NCBI GenBank assembly: GCA_910577915.1
Contig: CAJTOM010000038.1
Location: forward strand, 1-24,432
DNA from: an uncultured Oscillospiraceae bacterium
GTDB lineage: Bacteria > Bacillota > Clostridia > Oscillospirales > Oscillospiraceae
DNA: 24,432 nucleotides
Direction of reading: 5' to 3'
Each line of letters begins with the position of its first letter. The first letter of the stretch is position 1. The notes beneath the pieces were generated by a model. It searched no databases, had not been told where the DNA came from, and was given only the letters and a program-made list of their open reading frames with translations. Both the position numbers and the translations under genes were made by a program. Positions 7,435-14,295 of the stretch are shown here, piece by piece.

Positions 7435-7869
7435 CTACCCCTGTGCGGCAATTTCCCCGCAGATCCCCTCCAGCTCCGTCTCCCCGGAAACCACATGAAA
7501 CCTGTGGGGCTCTTTGTCAAAGCTCCCGTGATTCCGCTCCAGCATGGCCGCCACCGGGGGCGGCAAATTCCCGCGCATCCGGGCGGCGAAGCGCTCCTTG
7601 ATGGTCTTCAGCTCCGCCGTTACAAGCACCCGGACCGCGCCCTCCGGCAGGAGGGACAGGTGCTCCTTTTCCGCGATGACGTAGATGAGGGGGCCTCCCG
7701 TGACGGCCTCCCGCAGCTTCTCGGTAAACAGCTTTTTCGCGCCGGCCTCGTCCTTGGCCAGGCGCAGGTAGTCCTTGCCCGTCCAGATCTCGCCTCCCAG
7801 ACGCTCCTTCAGCATCCCGGCCAGGGTGGACTTCCCCGTGCAGCTCTCTCCAAATATAGCAACCAGCAT
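7435..7869 (-). CDS. small P-loop NTPase/kinase-like protein in the copper operon
   Basis: A 144-aa protein starting MLVAIFGESCTGKST, with a Walker A P-loop at residues 7-15 that carries a Cys before TGKST. Hydrophobic PLIYVIAE (about 80-87) could supply the Walker B strand. It resembles small nucleotide-kinase or AAA-type single-domain proteins, but the substrate cannot be told. The start is supported by AAGGAGGAGC ahead of the ATG. It follows csoR by 13 bp, so the two are probably co-transcribed. The gap to copA is longer and holds repeat copy 1. Such a protein is not a standard member of csoR-copA operons. A role in copper handling is only a guess from position, and co-location may be incidental. 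Confidence 0.8.
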   Translation of the reverse strand: MLVAIFGESCTGKSTLAGMLKERLGGEIWTGKDYLRLAKDEAGAKKLFTEKLREAVTGGPLIYVIAEKEHLSLLPEGAVRVLVTAELKTIKERFAARMRGNLPPPVAAMLERNHGSFDKEPHRFHVVSGETELEGICGEIAAQG

Positions 7870-7882
7870 TCTCTGCTCCTCC

Positions 7883-8182
7883 TTATTTCATCAGCTTCTG
7901 CAAAACCCCTACCAGCTCGTCGATGACCTCGTCGTCCCCCCGGCGGATGCCCTCCGCCACGCAGGTGCGCAGATGCTCGCTCAAAAGCTCCTTGCTGAAG
8001 CTGTTGAGGGCGGCGTTGACGGCGGAGACCTGTACCAGGATGTCGGTGCAATAGACGTCCCTCTGCAGCATCTCCCGCAGGCCCCGGACCTGACCCTCGA
8101 TGCGGCTGAGGCGGTTGCAGAGCTTCCTCAGCTCCTCCTCGCTGCGGACTCTGGTCTTGTCGCTGTGGCAGCAGTTGTCCAT
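7883..8182 (-). CDS. csoR: CsoR-family copper-sensing repressor
   Basis: A 99-aa all-helical DUF156 repressor. The Cu(I) ligand set of CsoR is present: C45 in DVYCTDIL, then H70 and C74 in SEHLRTC. The N-terminal region also has CCH at 4-6. Apo-CsoR binds GC-rich pseudo-palindromes with TACCCC half sites, and Cu(I) binding releases it. Two such sites lie directly upstream, one between -35 and -10 and one over the ribosome binding site, so autoregulation and control of the downstream NTPase and copA are expected. The ATG at 8182 has GGGAGGT upstream. Family members sensing persulfide or nickel differ in ligands; the C-H-C set and the adjacent copA favour copper. Confidence 0.94.
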   Translation of the reverse strand: MDNCCHSDKTRVRSEEELRKLCNRLSRIEGQVRGLREMLQRDVYCTDILVQVSAVNAALNSFSKELLSEHLRTCVAEGIRRGDDEVIDELVGVLQKLMK

Positions 8183-8186
8183 GTTG

Positions 8187-8203
8187 ATACCTCCCAGGGG
8201 TAT
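8187..8203 (-). promoter_or_regulatory. second CsoR operator, over the csoR ribosome binding site
   Basis: ATACC...GGGGTAT, a 17-bp partial palindrome similar to the main operator. The csoR ribosome binding site GGGAGGT lies inside it (8189-8195). It is weaker than the upstream site because one half is ATACCTCC instead of ATACCCC. Confidence 0.6.
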
Positions 8204-8217
8204 TTGCTGATGGGGAC

Positions 8218-8246
8218 AGTATATACCCTACAGGGGTATTTGTCAA
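8218..8246 (-). promoter_or_regulatory. csoR operon promoter with embedded CsoR operator
   Basis: Minus-strand -35 TTGACA (8241-8246), 17-bp spacer and -10 TATACT (8218-8223). The spacer is almost entirely the palindrome ATACCCCTGTAGGGTAT (8223-8239), a close match to known CsoR operators. Repressor binding here would block RNA polymerase directly. Confidence 0.9.
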
Positions 8247-8265
8247 GGGGGCGGCTGAAAAAAAC

Positions 8266-8294
8266 TTGCGGCCGGGGCGGGGACGTGGTACCAT
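8266..8294 (+). promoter_or_regulatory. possible promoter of the reductase gene
   Basis: -35 TTGCGG (8266-8271), 17-bp spacer, -10 TACCAT (8289-8294), about 35 bp before the gene. The match is weak; it is the best candidate in the divergent region shared with csoR. Confidence 0.35.
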
Positions 8295-8330
8295 GGGCGT
8301 AATGCTGTTGGAAGGGGAGGAACGTGGAGA

Positions 8331-8846
8331 GTGAGCGTATTTTTTTACGGCTGCGTCACGCTGGACGGCTATCTGGCCGACCGGAACCACGGGCTGGACT
8401 GGCTGCACCAGAGCGGCACGGTGGAGGAGACGGGCTATGAGGCGTTCTACCGGCAGATGGACGTCACGATCATGGGGCGGAGGACTTACCGGGAGATCGA
8501 GGGGCTGGAGAACCCGGCGGCACTGTATCCCACCACTGAGAATTATGTCTTTACCCACGCCGGCTGCGGGCCGCGGGCGGGCTTTCGCTTTGTCAGGGGA
8601 GACGTGGCGGACTTTGTCCGGGGACTGGGAGAAGAGAAACAGATCTGGATCATCGGCGGAAACACGATTTTATCCCCTCTGCTGGACGCGGATCTGGTGG
8701 ACTGTCTGGTAATCCAGATCGCCCCGGTGCTGCTGGGGGCGGGGATCCCTCTGTTCACGCAGAAGGAGGTCCTGCGCCGGTACCGGCTGGAGGGGGTGCG
8801 GCAGTACGGCCAGTTCGCGGAGCTGGCGTACCGGAGGACCACATAG
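8331..8846 (+). CDS. DHFR/RibD C-terminal family reductase
   Basis: A 171-aa single-domain protein of the dihydrofolate reductase/RibD C-terminal fold, an NAD(P)H-dependent reductase family. Features are the N-terminal strand FYGCVTLDGYLAD, MGRRTYREI (about 44-52, the cofactor-phosphate region) and IWIIGGNTILSPLL (about 104-117, the conserved Gly-Gly loop), followed by the VLLGAGIPLF strand. These YyaP/YwjB-like proteins are usually of unknown substrate; true folate activity cannot be inferred. The start is GTG at 8331 after GGGGAGG. It is divergent from csoR, with the main CsoR operator about 27 bp from its possible -35, so copper regulation is possible but unproven. Confidence 0.88.
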   Translation: MSVFFYGCVTLDGYLADRNHGLDWLHQSGTVEETGYEAFYRQMDVTIMGRRTYREIEGLENPAALYPTTENYVFTHAGCGPRAGFRFVRGDVADFVRGLGEEKQIWIIGGNTILSPLLDADLVDCLVIQIAPVLLGAGIPLFTQKEVLRRYRLEGVRQYGQFAELAYRRTT

Positions 8847-8853
8847 CGGAAAG

Positions 8854-8878
8854 GGGAGCGGGCAGACTGCCCGCTCCC
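8854..8878. terminator. hairpin between convergent genes
   Basis: A perfect 11-bp stem (8854-8864 with 8868-8878), loop GAC, between the convergent stops of the reductase and spoVAE. The minus strand has a short CCTTTCC after it and the plus strand GTCTGTTGTC, so it could serve both directions as a weak intrinsic terminator. Confidence 0.65.
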
Positions 8879-8886
8879 GTCTGTTG

Positions 8887-9243
8887 TCAGCGTTTTTCCC
8901 CCGGTCTGAACACCAGGGCGGCCATGAGGCTGAAGAGGACCGCCGCCGCGATGCCGCCGGCGGTGGCGGTGAGCCCGCCTGTGAGCACGCCCAGCCATCC
9001 CTTTTCGCCCACGGCCTGGGCCACGCCCTTGGCCAGATTAGAGCCAAAGCCCGTCAGGGGCACCGTCGCCCCCGCACCGCCCCACTGGGCAATGGGACCG
9101 TACACACCGATGGCCTCCAAAAACACGCCGATCACCACATACCCCGTCAGAATACGGGCAGGGGTCAGTTTTGTTTTGTCGATGAAAATCTGTCCGATGG
9201 CACAGAGGATGCCGCCGCACAGGAATGCGTTCAAATACTGCAT
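8887..9243 (-). CDS. spoVAE: stage V sporulation protein AE (SpoVAE/SpoVAEb)
   Basis: A small integral membrane protein of the spore inner membrane that works with SpoVAC and SpoVAD in moving Ca-dipicolinic acid into the forespore. The 118 aa match the usual size. It is hydrophobic with three to four membrane segments and the family-like stretches FLCGGILCAIGQIFIDKTK, GPIAQWGGAGATVPLTGFG and TGGLTATAGGIAAA. The ATG at 9243 has AAGGAGAG about 7 nt upstream. It lies 123 bp after spoVAD, and repeat copy 2 fills most of that gap. Forespore sigma-G control would be expected from the family. Confidence 0.92.
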   Translation of the reverse strand: MQYLNAFLCGGILCAIGQIFIDKTKLTPARILTGYVVIGVFLEAIGVYGPIAQWGGAGATVPLTGFGSNLAKGVAQAVGEKGWLGVLTGGLTATAGGIAAAVLFSLMAALVFRPGEKR

Positions 9244-9259
9244 GCATAGACTCTCCTTG

Positions 9260-9331
9260 TTTCTTCGCCGCCCTCCGGGCGGCGAGGGGTAGTCCCTGCC
9301 GGGACGGGGGATGCGGGGCCTGCGCGGTCCC
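9260..9331 (-). repeat. dispersed leader repeat, copy 2, 5' of spoVAE
   Basis: Second copy, ending 16 bp before the spoVAE start. It shares with copy 1 nearly all of its first 60 bp; the stem CGCCGCC/GGCGGCG is kept while the loop region changes (an 8-bp stem with loop TCC here), and GTCCC-TGCC-GGGAC is identical. It has a third stem, GGGGCC (9315-9320) with GGTCCC (9326-9331), loop TGCGC. A GGGCTG.AGGGC stretch after it also matches the flank of copy 1. Confidence 0.85.
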
Positions 9332-9366
9332 AGGGCTGTAGGGCTGCAACCCAGCCCCCCTCGCGC

Positions 9367-10374
9367 CTATTTTTCAATCACCACCGCATGGCAGATCGAA
9401 GGAATACTCTCCCCCTGGAAGGACGACGTAGGCGAGAGCAGCGCCCCCGTAGGGGCAAAAAGAATCTTTTTTAAGTGCCCCGCCTCCATCTGGCGGAGCA
9501 GATACCCGCACAGGACCGAGGCCGCGCAGCCGCAGCCGGACGCGCCGGCATGCATGTCCTGCTTCTGGATGTCGTAGAGAAGCATTCCGCAGTCCTGGTA
9601 GTTTTGGGTCATATCCACGCCGTCCTGGGCGAAGAGATCCGAGACGATTTCGTGGCCCAGCACACCCAGGTCGCCGGTGATCACCAGGTCGTAGTCCCTG
9701 GGGCCCGTTCCGCTGGCCAGGAAGTGGGCCGAGAGCGTGTCGTAGGCGGCGGGGGCCATGGCCGCCCCCATGTTGTTGGGGTCCGTGACCCCCTTGTCCA
9801 CAATTTTGCCGCAGGTGACCGCCGTGACCTTCGGTCCCCGGCCCTCGCTCCCCAGGATGAGGCAGCCCGAGGCCGTGGCGGTCCACTGGGCCGTGGGGGT
9901 GCGCTGGCTGCCGTAGGGCACCGGCATGCGGTACTGCCGCTCCGCGGTGCAGAAGTGGCTGGAGGTCATAGCCCCCGCCTTTTGAGCAAAGCCCCCGGCG
10001 ATCAGCAGGGAGGCCAGGGCCAGGGACTCTCCCATGGTGGAGCAGGCGCCGTAGAGCCCATAGAAGGGGATGCCGAAGTCCCGCAGGCCGAAGGATGTGC
10101 CGATGCACTGGTTGAGCAGGTCCCCCGCCAGGATATAGTCCAGCTCCTCCGGGGAGAGGGACGCCTTCTCCAAAGCGCTGCTCAGGGCCTGCTTCTGCAT
10201 GGCGCTCTCCGCCTTCTCCCAGGTCTTCTCGCCGAAAAAGCTGTCGCCGCACAGGTGGTCAAAGTAGTCCGCCAGGGGGCCGTCCCCCTCCTGCTTGCCG
10301 CCCACGGCGGCGTGGGAGAGGATCACGGGCGGCCGCTCCAGGGCGACGGTCTGCCGCCCCAATCGTTTCTGCAT
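9367..10374 (-). CDS. spoVAD: stage V sporulation protein AD (SpoVAD)
   Basis: A peripheral protein of the spore inner membrane with a thiolase/ketoacyl-synthase fold that binds dipicolinic acid and is essential for its uptake during sporulation. The 335 aa are close to the family norm (about 335-340). Recognisable stretches include the GLYGACSTMGESLALA region (thiolase-like core with Cys), SSHFCTAERQYRMP, PTAQWTATASG and the C-terminal PTGALLSPTSSFQGESIP. The ATG at 10374 follows GGAGGCGAGACC. It is first in a two-gene spoVAD-spoVAE unit; spoVAC, normally just upstream, is not here. No confident sigma-G promoter was found, and a short hairpin CCGGG-TTTTT-CCCGG (10401-10415) lies just upstream. 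Confidence 0.95.
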   Translation of the reverse strand: MQKRLGRQTVALERPPVILSHAAVGGKQEGDGPLADYFDHLCGDSFFGEKTWEKAESAMQKQALSSALEKASLSPEELDYILAGDLLNQCIGTSFGLRDFGIPFYGLYGACSTMGESLALASLLIAGGFAQKAGAMTSSHFCTAERQYRMPVPYGSQRTPTAQWTATASGCLILGSEGRGPKVTAVTCGKIVDKGVTDPNNMGAAMAPAAYDTLSAHFLASGTGPRDYDLVITGDLGVLGHEIVSDLFAQDGVDMTQNYQDCGMLLYDIQKQDMHAGASGCGCAASVLCGYLLRQMEAGHLKKILFAPTGALLSPTSSFQGESIPSICHAVVIEK

Positions 10375-10466
10375 GGTCTCGCCTCCGTCAAACCAAACTG
10401 CCGGGTTTTTCCCGGTCCGTAACGCTAGTGTTGACCGATTCGCCGGAAATATCCCCCGCCGCCCCC

Positions 10467-10495
10467 TTGAACCGGTGAAAAAATTGTGATATACT
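10467..10495 (+). promoter_or_regulatory. sigma-A-type promoter of the ABC exporter operon
   Basis: -35 TTGAAC (10467-10472), 17-bp spacer, -10 TATACT (10490-10495). The start is expected near 10502, leaving a leader of about 143 nt before the first gene. Confidence 0.8.
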
Positions 10496-10644
10496 GCTCA
10501 GAACGGCCGGGAGATCTGACCCGGCTGTCCGCCGCTGAGAGATGCGGCTTACCCGCAGCGCCGCGCGCATGGGCTGCCGCGCGGGGGACTTGACCCAACC
10601 TGTCCCTTCTGTGAATACCGACATATGTAAATGAGTATAACGCT
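10496..10644 (+). other. structured 5' leader of the ABC exporter operon
   Basis: About 150 nt with several stems: GCCGGG (10506-10511) with CCCGGC (10520-10525); GCGG (10544-10547) with CCGC (10553-10556), nested in CGCTG...CAGCG; and CCGCGCG (10561-10567) with CGCGCGG (10578-10584). It contains GCTGAGAGAT but not the rest of a TPP riboswitch. Just before the gene are a start-stop pair ATG-TAA (10625-10630) and a five-codon frame (10631-10648) whose TGA overlaps the exporter ATG. No clear Shine-Dalgarno precedes the gene, so the leader may control translation. No known riboswitch class was recognised. Confidence 0.55.
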
Positions 10645-12360
10645 ATGAAAGACATTGTATCCTATCTCAGGCCCTACCGGGGCAAGGTGGTCCTGGCCAT
10701 CGCCATGGTGGCCGTGTCCACCCTGTGCAATCTGCTGCTGCCCACCATTATGAGCAGCATTGTCAACACAGGCGTATACGGCGCCGATTTTCCCTATATC
10801 GTCCGGTGCTGTGCGGCGATGCTCCTTGTGGCCCTGGTGGGCCTGGGGGCCGTGCTGCTGGGGGCCAAGACCAGCTCCCAGGTGGTGGCGGACTTCTGCG
10901 CCGACCTGCGCCGGGACATCTTCCAGAAGGTCCACACCCTCACCTTTGAGGAGTTCGGCGCCATGGGCACCGCCGCTCTGATTACCCACTCCACCCACGA
11001 CATCGAAACCGTGTCCTGGGTGGCCTCCATGCTCTCGGGCACCGTGGCCACCATTCCCGTGCTGTTTCTGGGGGGCGTGCTGCTGGCTTTGAGGAAAGAC
11101 ACGGTGCTGAGCCTGCTGCTGCTGTGTTTTATACCGGCCCTGTTCGTGGTGGTGGTGCTCATCGGCCGGCGGATTGACCCCCTGTGGAAGAAGTCCGACG
11201 ACTACATCGACCGGCAGAACGACATCATGCGGGAGCGGCTGTGGGGCATCCGGGTGATCCGGGCCTTCAACAAGGAGCCCCACGAGCAGGAGCGCCTGGC
11301 CGATGCCACCAGGGTGATGGCGGAGAACATCATCCGGGCCAACGTCCATATGGGGGCTGTGGCCCCCCTGGCCCTGTTTATTTTCAACGCCGCCGCCGTG
11401 GTCATCGTCTGGGTGGGCGGCGCGCGGATGGAGATGCTGGGCGCGCCCAGCGCCGGGGACATCTTCGCCATTGTCCAGTACATCGCCCTGGTGATGAACG
11501 GGGTTCTGATGGCCTCCTTCGCTATCGTCATGTTCCCCCACGCCAAGGTGGCCGCTGGGCGCATCGCCCAGGTGACGGAGGCCAGGGGGAGCGCCGACCA
11601 GGCACCGGAGGAGGAGGCGGTATTCCGGGGGGACATCGACCTTGAGCACGTCACCTTCCGCTACGACGACGCCGACGAGCCGGCGGTCAGCGACGTCACC
11701 ATCCACATCCGGGCCGGGCAGAAGGTCTCCGTTATCGGCGGCACCGGCTCCGGCAAGAGCACTCTGGTGCAGCTGCTGCTGGCCTTCCGCGCCCCCACCC
11801 AGGGGACCATCCGCTTCGACGGCAGGGAGGACTGGGGCGCCCGGACCATCCGGCGCAACATCAGCGCCGTGCTCCAGAAGACCGCCATCTACAGCGGCAC
11901 CATCCGGGACAATCTGCTCATGGGGGACCCCAACGCCGGGGAGGAGCGGCTCCGGGAGGCCGCCCGCATCGCCCAGATCAGCACCTTTATCGAGGGGCTG
12001 GACCAGGGCTACGACTACGAGCTGGTCCAGGCGGGCAAGAATCTCTCCGGCGGCCAGAAGCAGCGTCTGAACATCGCCCGGGCGGTGCTGAAAAACGCCC
12101 CCATCTACCTCTTTGACGACAGCTTCTCTGCCCTGGATTTTCTCACCGAGGCCAGACTCCGGGAGGAGCTGAACACCGGCATGGCCGGCCGCACCCGCAT
12201 CATCATCACCCAGCGGGTCACCTCCGCCATGGACTCCGACTGCATCTTCGTCATGGACCAGGGCCGCCTGGTGGGCCAGGGGAAGCACCGGGAGCTGTTG
12301 GAGAGCTGTCCCATCTACCGGGAGATCTATGCCTCCCAGACAGGAGGTGAGCAGGTATGA
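10645..12360 (+). CDS. heterodimeric ABC exporter, subunit with degenerate ATPase site
   Basis: A 571-aa half-transporter with six membrane segments (residues about 15-300) fused to an ATP-binding domain (about 330-571). Motifs are Walker A GGTGSGKST (about 365), Q-loop SAVLQKTA, signature LSGGQKQR (about 467), Walker B IYLFDDSFSALD (about 490) and IIITQRVTSAMDSD (about 523). The residue after the Walker B Asp is Asp instead of catalytic Glu, and the switch His is Gln, so this subunit's own ATP site should hydrolyse poorly. This is typical of the TM287 or LmrC partner in heterodimeric exporters. It overlaps the next gene by ATGA, which implies translational coupling and a 1:1 complex. The substrate is unknown; multidrug, lipid or peptide export are all possible. 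Confidence 0.93.
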   Translation: MKDIVSYLRPYRGKVVLAIAMVAVSTLCNLLLPTIMSSIVNTGVYGADFPYIVRCCAAMLLVALVGLGAVLLGAKTSSQVVADFCADLRRDIFQKVHTLTFEEFGAMGTAALITHSTHDIETVSWVASMLSGTVATIPVLFLGGVLLALRKDTVLSLLLLCFIPALFVVVVLIGRRIDPLWKKSDDYIDRQNDIMRERLWGIRVIRAFNKEPHEQERLADATRVMAENIIRANVHMGAVAPLALFIFNAAAVVIVWVGGARMEMLGAPSAGDIFAIVQYIALVMNGVLMASFAIVMFPHAKVAAGRIAQVTEARGSADQAPEEEAVFRGDIDLEHVTFRYDDADEPAVSDVTIHIRAGQKVSVIGGTGSGKSTLVQLLLAFRAPTQGTIRFDGREDWGARTIRRNISAVLQKTAIYSGTIRDNLLMGDPNAGEERLREAARIAQISTFIEGLDQGYDYELVQAGKNLSGGQKQRLNIARAVLKNAPIYLFDDSFSALDFLTEARLREELNTGMAGRTRIIITQRVTSAMDSDCIFVMDQGRLVGQGKHRELLESCPIYREIYASQTGGEQV

Positions 12361-14156
12361 GCCAGGAAAAGCAGACAAAAGCCGTCCGCGCGGAGAACCG
12401 GCGGATCATCCTGCGCATCGTCCAGTCCGCCAAACCCATCCGCTGGTGGCTGGCACTGGGATGCATCCTCGCCCTGGTGGTGGTCTCCTGCGCCCTGGCG
12501 GGGCCCAAGCTGCTGGGGGGAATTGTCCAGGTGCTCTATGACCACTGGTCCCTGCGCCTGTCCGGCGGCACGCCGGATGAGCCCCTGTGGTGGAGCCTGC
12601 GGCCGGGACTGCTGCTGCTCCTGGGGGTGTACGGGCTCCAGAGCCTGTTCAGCTACCTGAAGATGCAGCTGCTCAACCGGGTGGTGAGCATGCACTTCAC
12701 CTGCAATCTGCGCATCCAGATCGCCGACAAGATCCGCCGCCTGCCGGTGAAGTTCGTGGACGACACCCCGGTGGGGGAGGTGCTCCAGCGGATGACCAAC
12801 GACGTCTCCCGCATGGGCAACACCGTCCACGAGATCATTGACACCATGATGAGCGGCTTCCTCCAGATCATCGCCATCGCCGTGGTGATGCTGCTGGAGG
12901 ACTGGCGGCTGGCGCTGATGGTGATCGTCATCATGCCCCTGTCCATCAAGCTCTCCGCCTACGTCTCGGAGAAGAGCAGCACCTACTTCCGGGAGATGCA
13001 CAAGCAGAGCGGCCGCCTGTACGCGGTGGTGGAGGAGAGCTACACCAACTACGCCACCACCAAGGCCTACAACCTGGAGCACTACAACCGGGCCCGGCAC
13101 CAGGAGGTCAGCGACCTCCAGCGCCGGGCGGAGGCCAGGGCCAATTTCCTGGCCAGCGTGGTCCAGCCGGTGATCGCCTTTACCAACGCCGCGGCCTACA
13201 TCCTCATCAACCTGCTGGGCGGGTGGCTGGTGGTATACCGGGGGGTGAGCGTGGGCACCGTCATGACCATCGTCCTCTTCGCCCGGCAGATCGCCTCCCC
13301 CCTGGAGCAGATCGCCAACGGCATGAGCAACATCCAGCACGCCTCTGCCGCCGCCGGCCGGGTCTTCGCCCTGCTGGACCGGGAGGAGGAGGATCCCGTG
13401 CAGGGGGAGATGGACGTCTCCGCCGTCCGGGGACAGGTGGTCTTCGAGGGCGTGAGCTTCTCCTACGACAAGAGCAGGCCCCTCATCCAGGACCTGAACA
13501 TCCGGGTGGAGCCGGGGCAGAAGGTGGCCATCGTGGGCCCCACCGGGGCGGGGAAGACCACCATTGTCAACCTGCTCATGCGCTTTTACGACGTGGACCG
13601 GGGGCGCATCCTGGTGGACGGCACGGACCTGTCCGCCGTCTCCCGGGACAGCAGCCGCGCCCTGTTCGCCATGGTGCTCCAGGACACCTGGCTTTTCAAA
13701 GGCACCGTGGCGGAAAACGTGGCCTACGGCAAGCCGGAGGCCACCAGGGAGGAGATCGTCAGGGCCTGCGACGAGGCCTACTGCGACCACTTCATCCGCA
13801 CCCTGCCCAAGGGCTATGACACGGTCATCGGGGAGGACAACATCACCATCTCCGGCGGCCAGAAGCAGCTGCTCACCATCGCCCGCGCCCTGCTGGCGGA
13901 CCGGGAGCTGCTCATCCTGGACGAGGCCACCAGCAACGTGGACACCCGCACGGAGATTCTCATTCAGAAGGCCATGGATAAGCTCATGCGCCGGCGGACC
14001 TGCTTCGTTATCGCCCACCGGCTGAGCACCATTGTGGACGCGGACGTGATCCTGGTGCTCAACGACGGCCGGATCGTGGAGCAGGGGACCCACCGGGAGC
14101 TGCTGGAGCGCCGGGGATTTTACCATCAGCTCTATACCAGTCAGTATGCGGTGTAA
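12357..14156 (+). CDS. heterodimeric ABC exporter, catalytically complete subunit
   Basis: A 599-aa half-transporter, partner of the preceding gene. Membrane domain is at about 30-330 and the ATP-binding domain at about 360-599. Walker A GPTGAGKTT (about 394), Q-loop AMVLQDTW, signature ISGGQKQL (about 498), Walker B LLILDEATSNVD with catalytic Glu (about 519) and AHRLSTI with the switch His (about 552) are all canonical. The fully competent nucleotide site is expected to form from this subunit's Walker B and the partner's signature motif. AGGAGGTGAG in the end of the first gene is its ribosome binding site. It ends before a hairpin cluster and a bidirectional terminator shared with the convergent rnf operon. 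Confidence 0.94.
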   Translation: MSQEKQTKAVRAENRRIILRIVQSAKPIRWWLALGCILALVVVSCALAGPKLLGGIVQVLYDHWSLRLSGGTPDEPLWWSLRPGLLLLLGVYGLQSLFSYLKMQLLNRVVSMHFTCNLRIQIADKIRRLPVKFVDDTPVGEVLQRMTNDVSRMGNTVHEIIDTMMSGFLQIIAIAVVMLLEDWRLALMVIVIMPLSIKLSAYVSEKSSTYFREMHKQSGRLYAVVEESYTNYATTKAYNLEHYNRARHQEVSDLQRRAEARANFLASVVQPVIAFTNAAAYILINLLGGWLVVYRGVSVGTVMTIVLFARQIASPLEQIANGMSNIQHASAAAGRVFALLDREEEDPVQGEMDVSAVRGQVVFEGVSFSYDKSRPLIQDLNIRVEPGQKVAIVGPTGAGKTTIVNLLMRFYDVDRGRILVDGTDLSAVSRDSSRALFAMVLQDTWLFKGTVAENVAYGKPEATREEIVRACDEAYCDHFIRTLPKGYDTVIGEDNITISGGQKQLLTIARALLADRELLILDEATSNVDTRTEILIQKAMDKLMRRRTCFVIAHRLSTIVDADVILVLNDGRIVEQGTHRELLERRGFYHQLYTSQYAV

Positions 14157-14166
14157 TTGCCGTCTG

Positions 14167-14230
14167 TTGGGCGCTGCCCAAACCCGCCGGGGCACCGCCC
14201 CGGACCCCGCCGCCTTTTGAAAAGGGCGGC
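14167..14230. repeat. cluster of three adjacent GC-rich hairpins
   Basis: Between the exporter stop and its terminator: TTGGGC-GCT-GCCCAA (14167-14181), CCGGGGC-ACC-GCCCCGG (14187-14203) and GCCGCC...GGCGGC with TTTT/AAAA inside (14209-14230). They are close-packed and non-coding, resembling REP-like extragenic palindromes. Only one copy is in the window. Confidence 0.6.
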
Positions 14231-14244
14231 CCTAAACTTGATAT

Positions 14245-14281
14245 AAAACACCCGGGCGGTCTGATGCCGTCCGGGTGTTTT
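14245..14281. terminator. bidirectional terminator between exporter and rnf operons
   Basis: A 15-bp stem (14245-14259 with 14267-14281) containing one G-T wobble, AAAA at the base of one arm and TTTT at the other, so each strand ends the hairpin with T residues. It serves the convergent exporter operon (plus) and rnfB end (minus). Confidence 0.85.
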
Positions 14282-14295
14282 CCACAATTTGCTGT

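Noticed and set aside
10496..10644. TPP riboswitch
   Set aside because: CTGAGA is present, but the conserved ACCTGATCTGG and GCG-AGGGA parts and the correct stem order are missing.
10388..10655. Two minus-strand frames of 76-78 aa in the exporter leader
   Set aside because: They lie over the promoter and stems of the exporter leader and show no family features, so they do not supply the missing spoVAC.
10549..14195. Two minus-strand frames over 600 aa opposite the ABC exporter genes
   Set aside because: Shadows; the plus-strand frames carry all ABC motifs and a coupled ATGA overlap.
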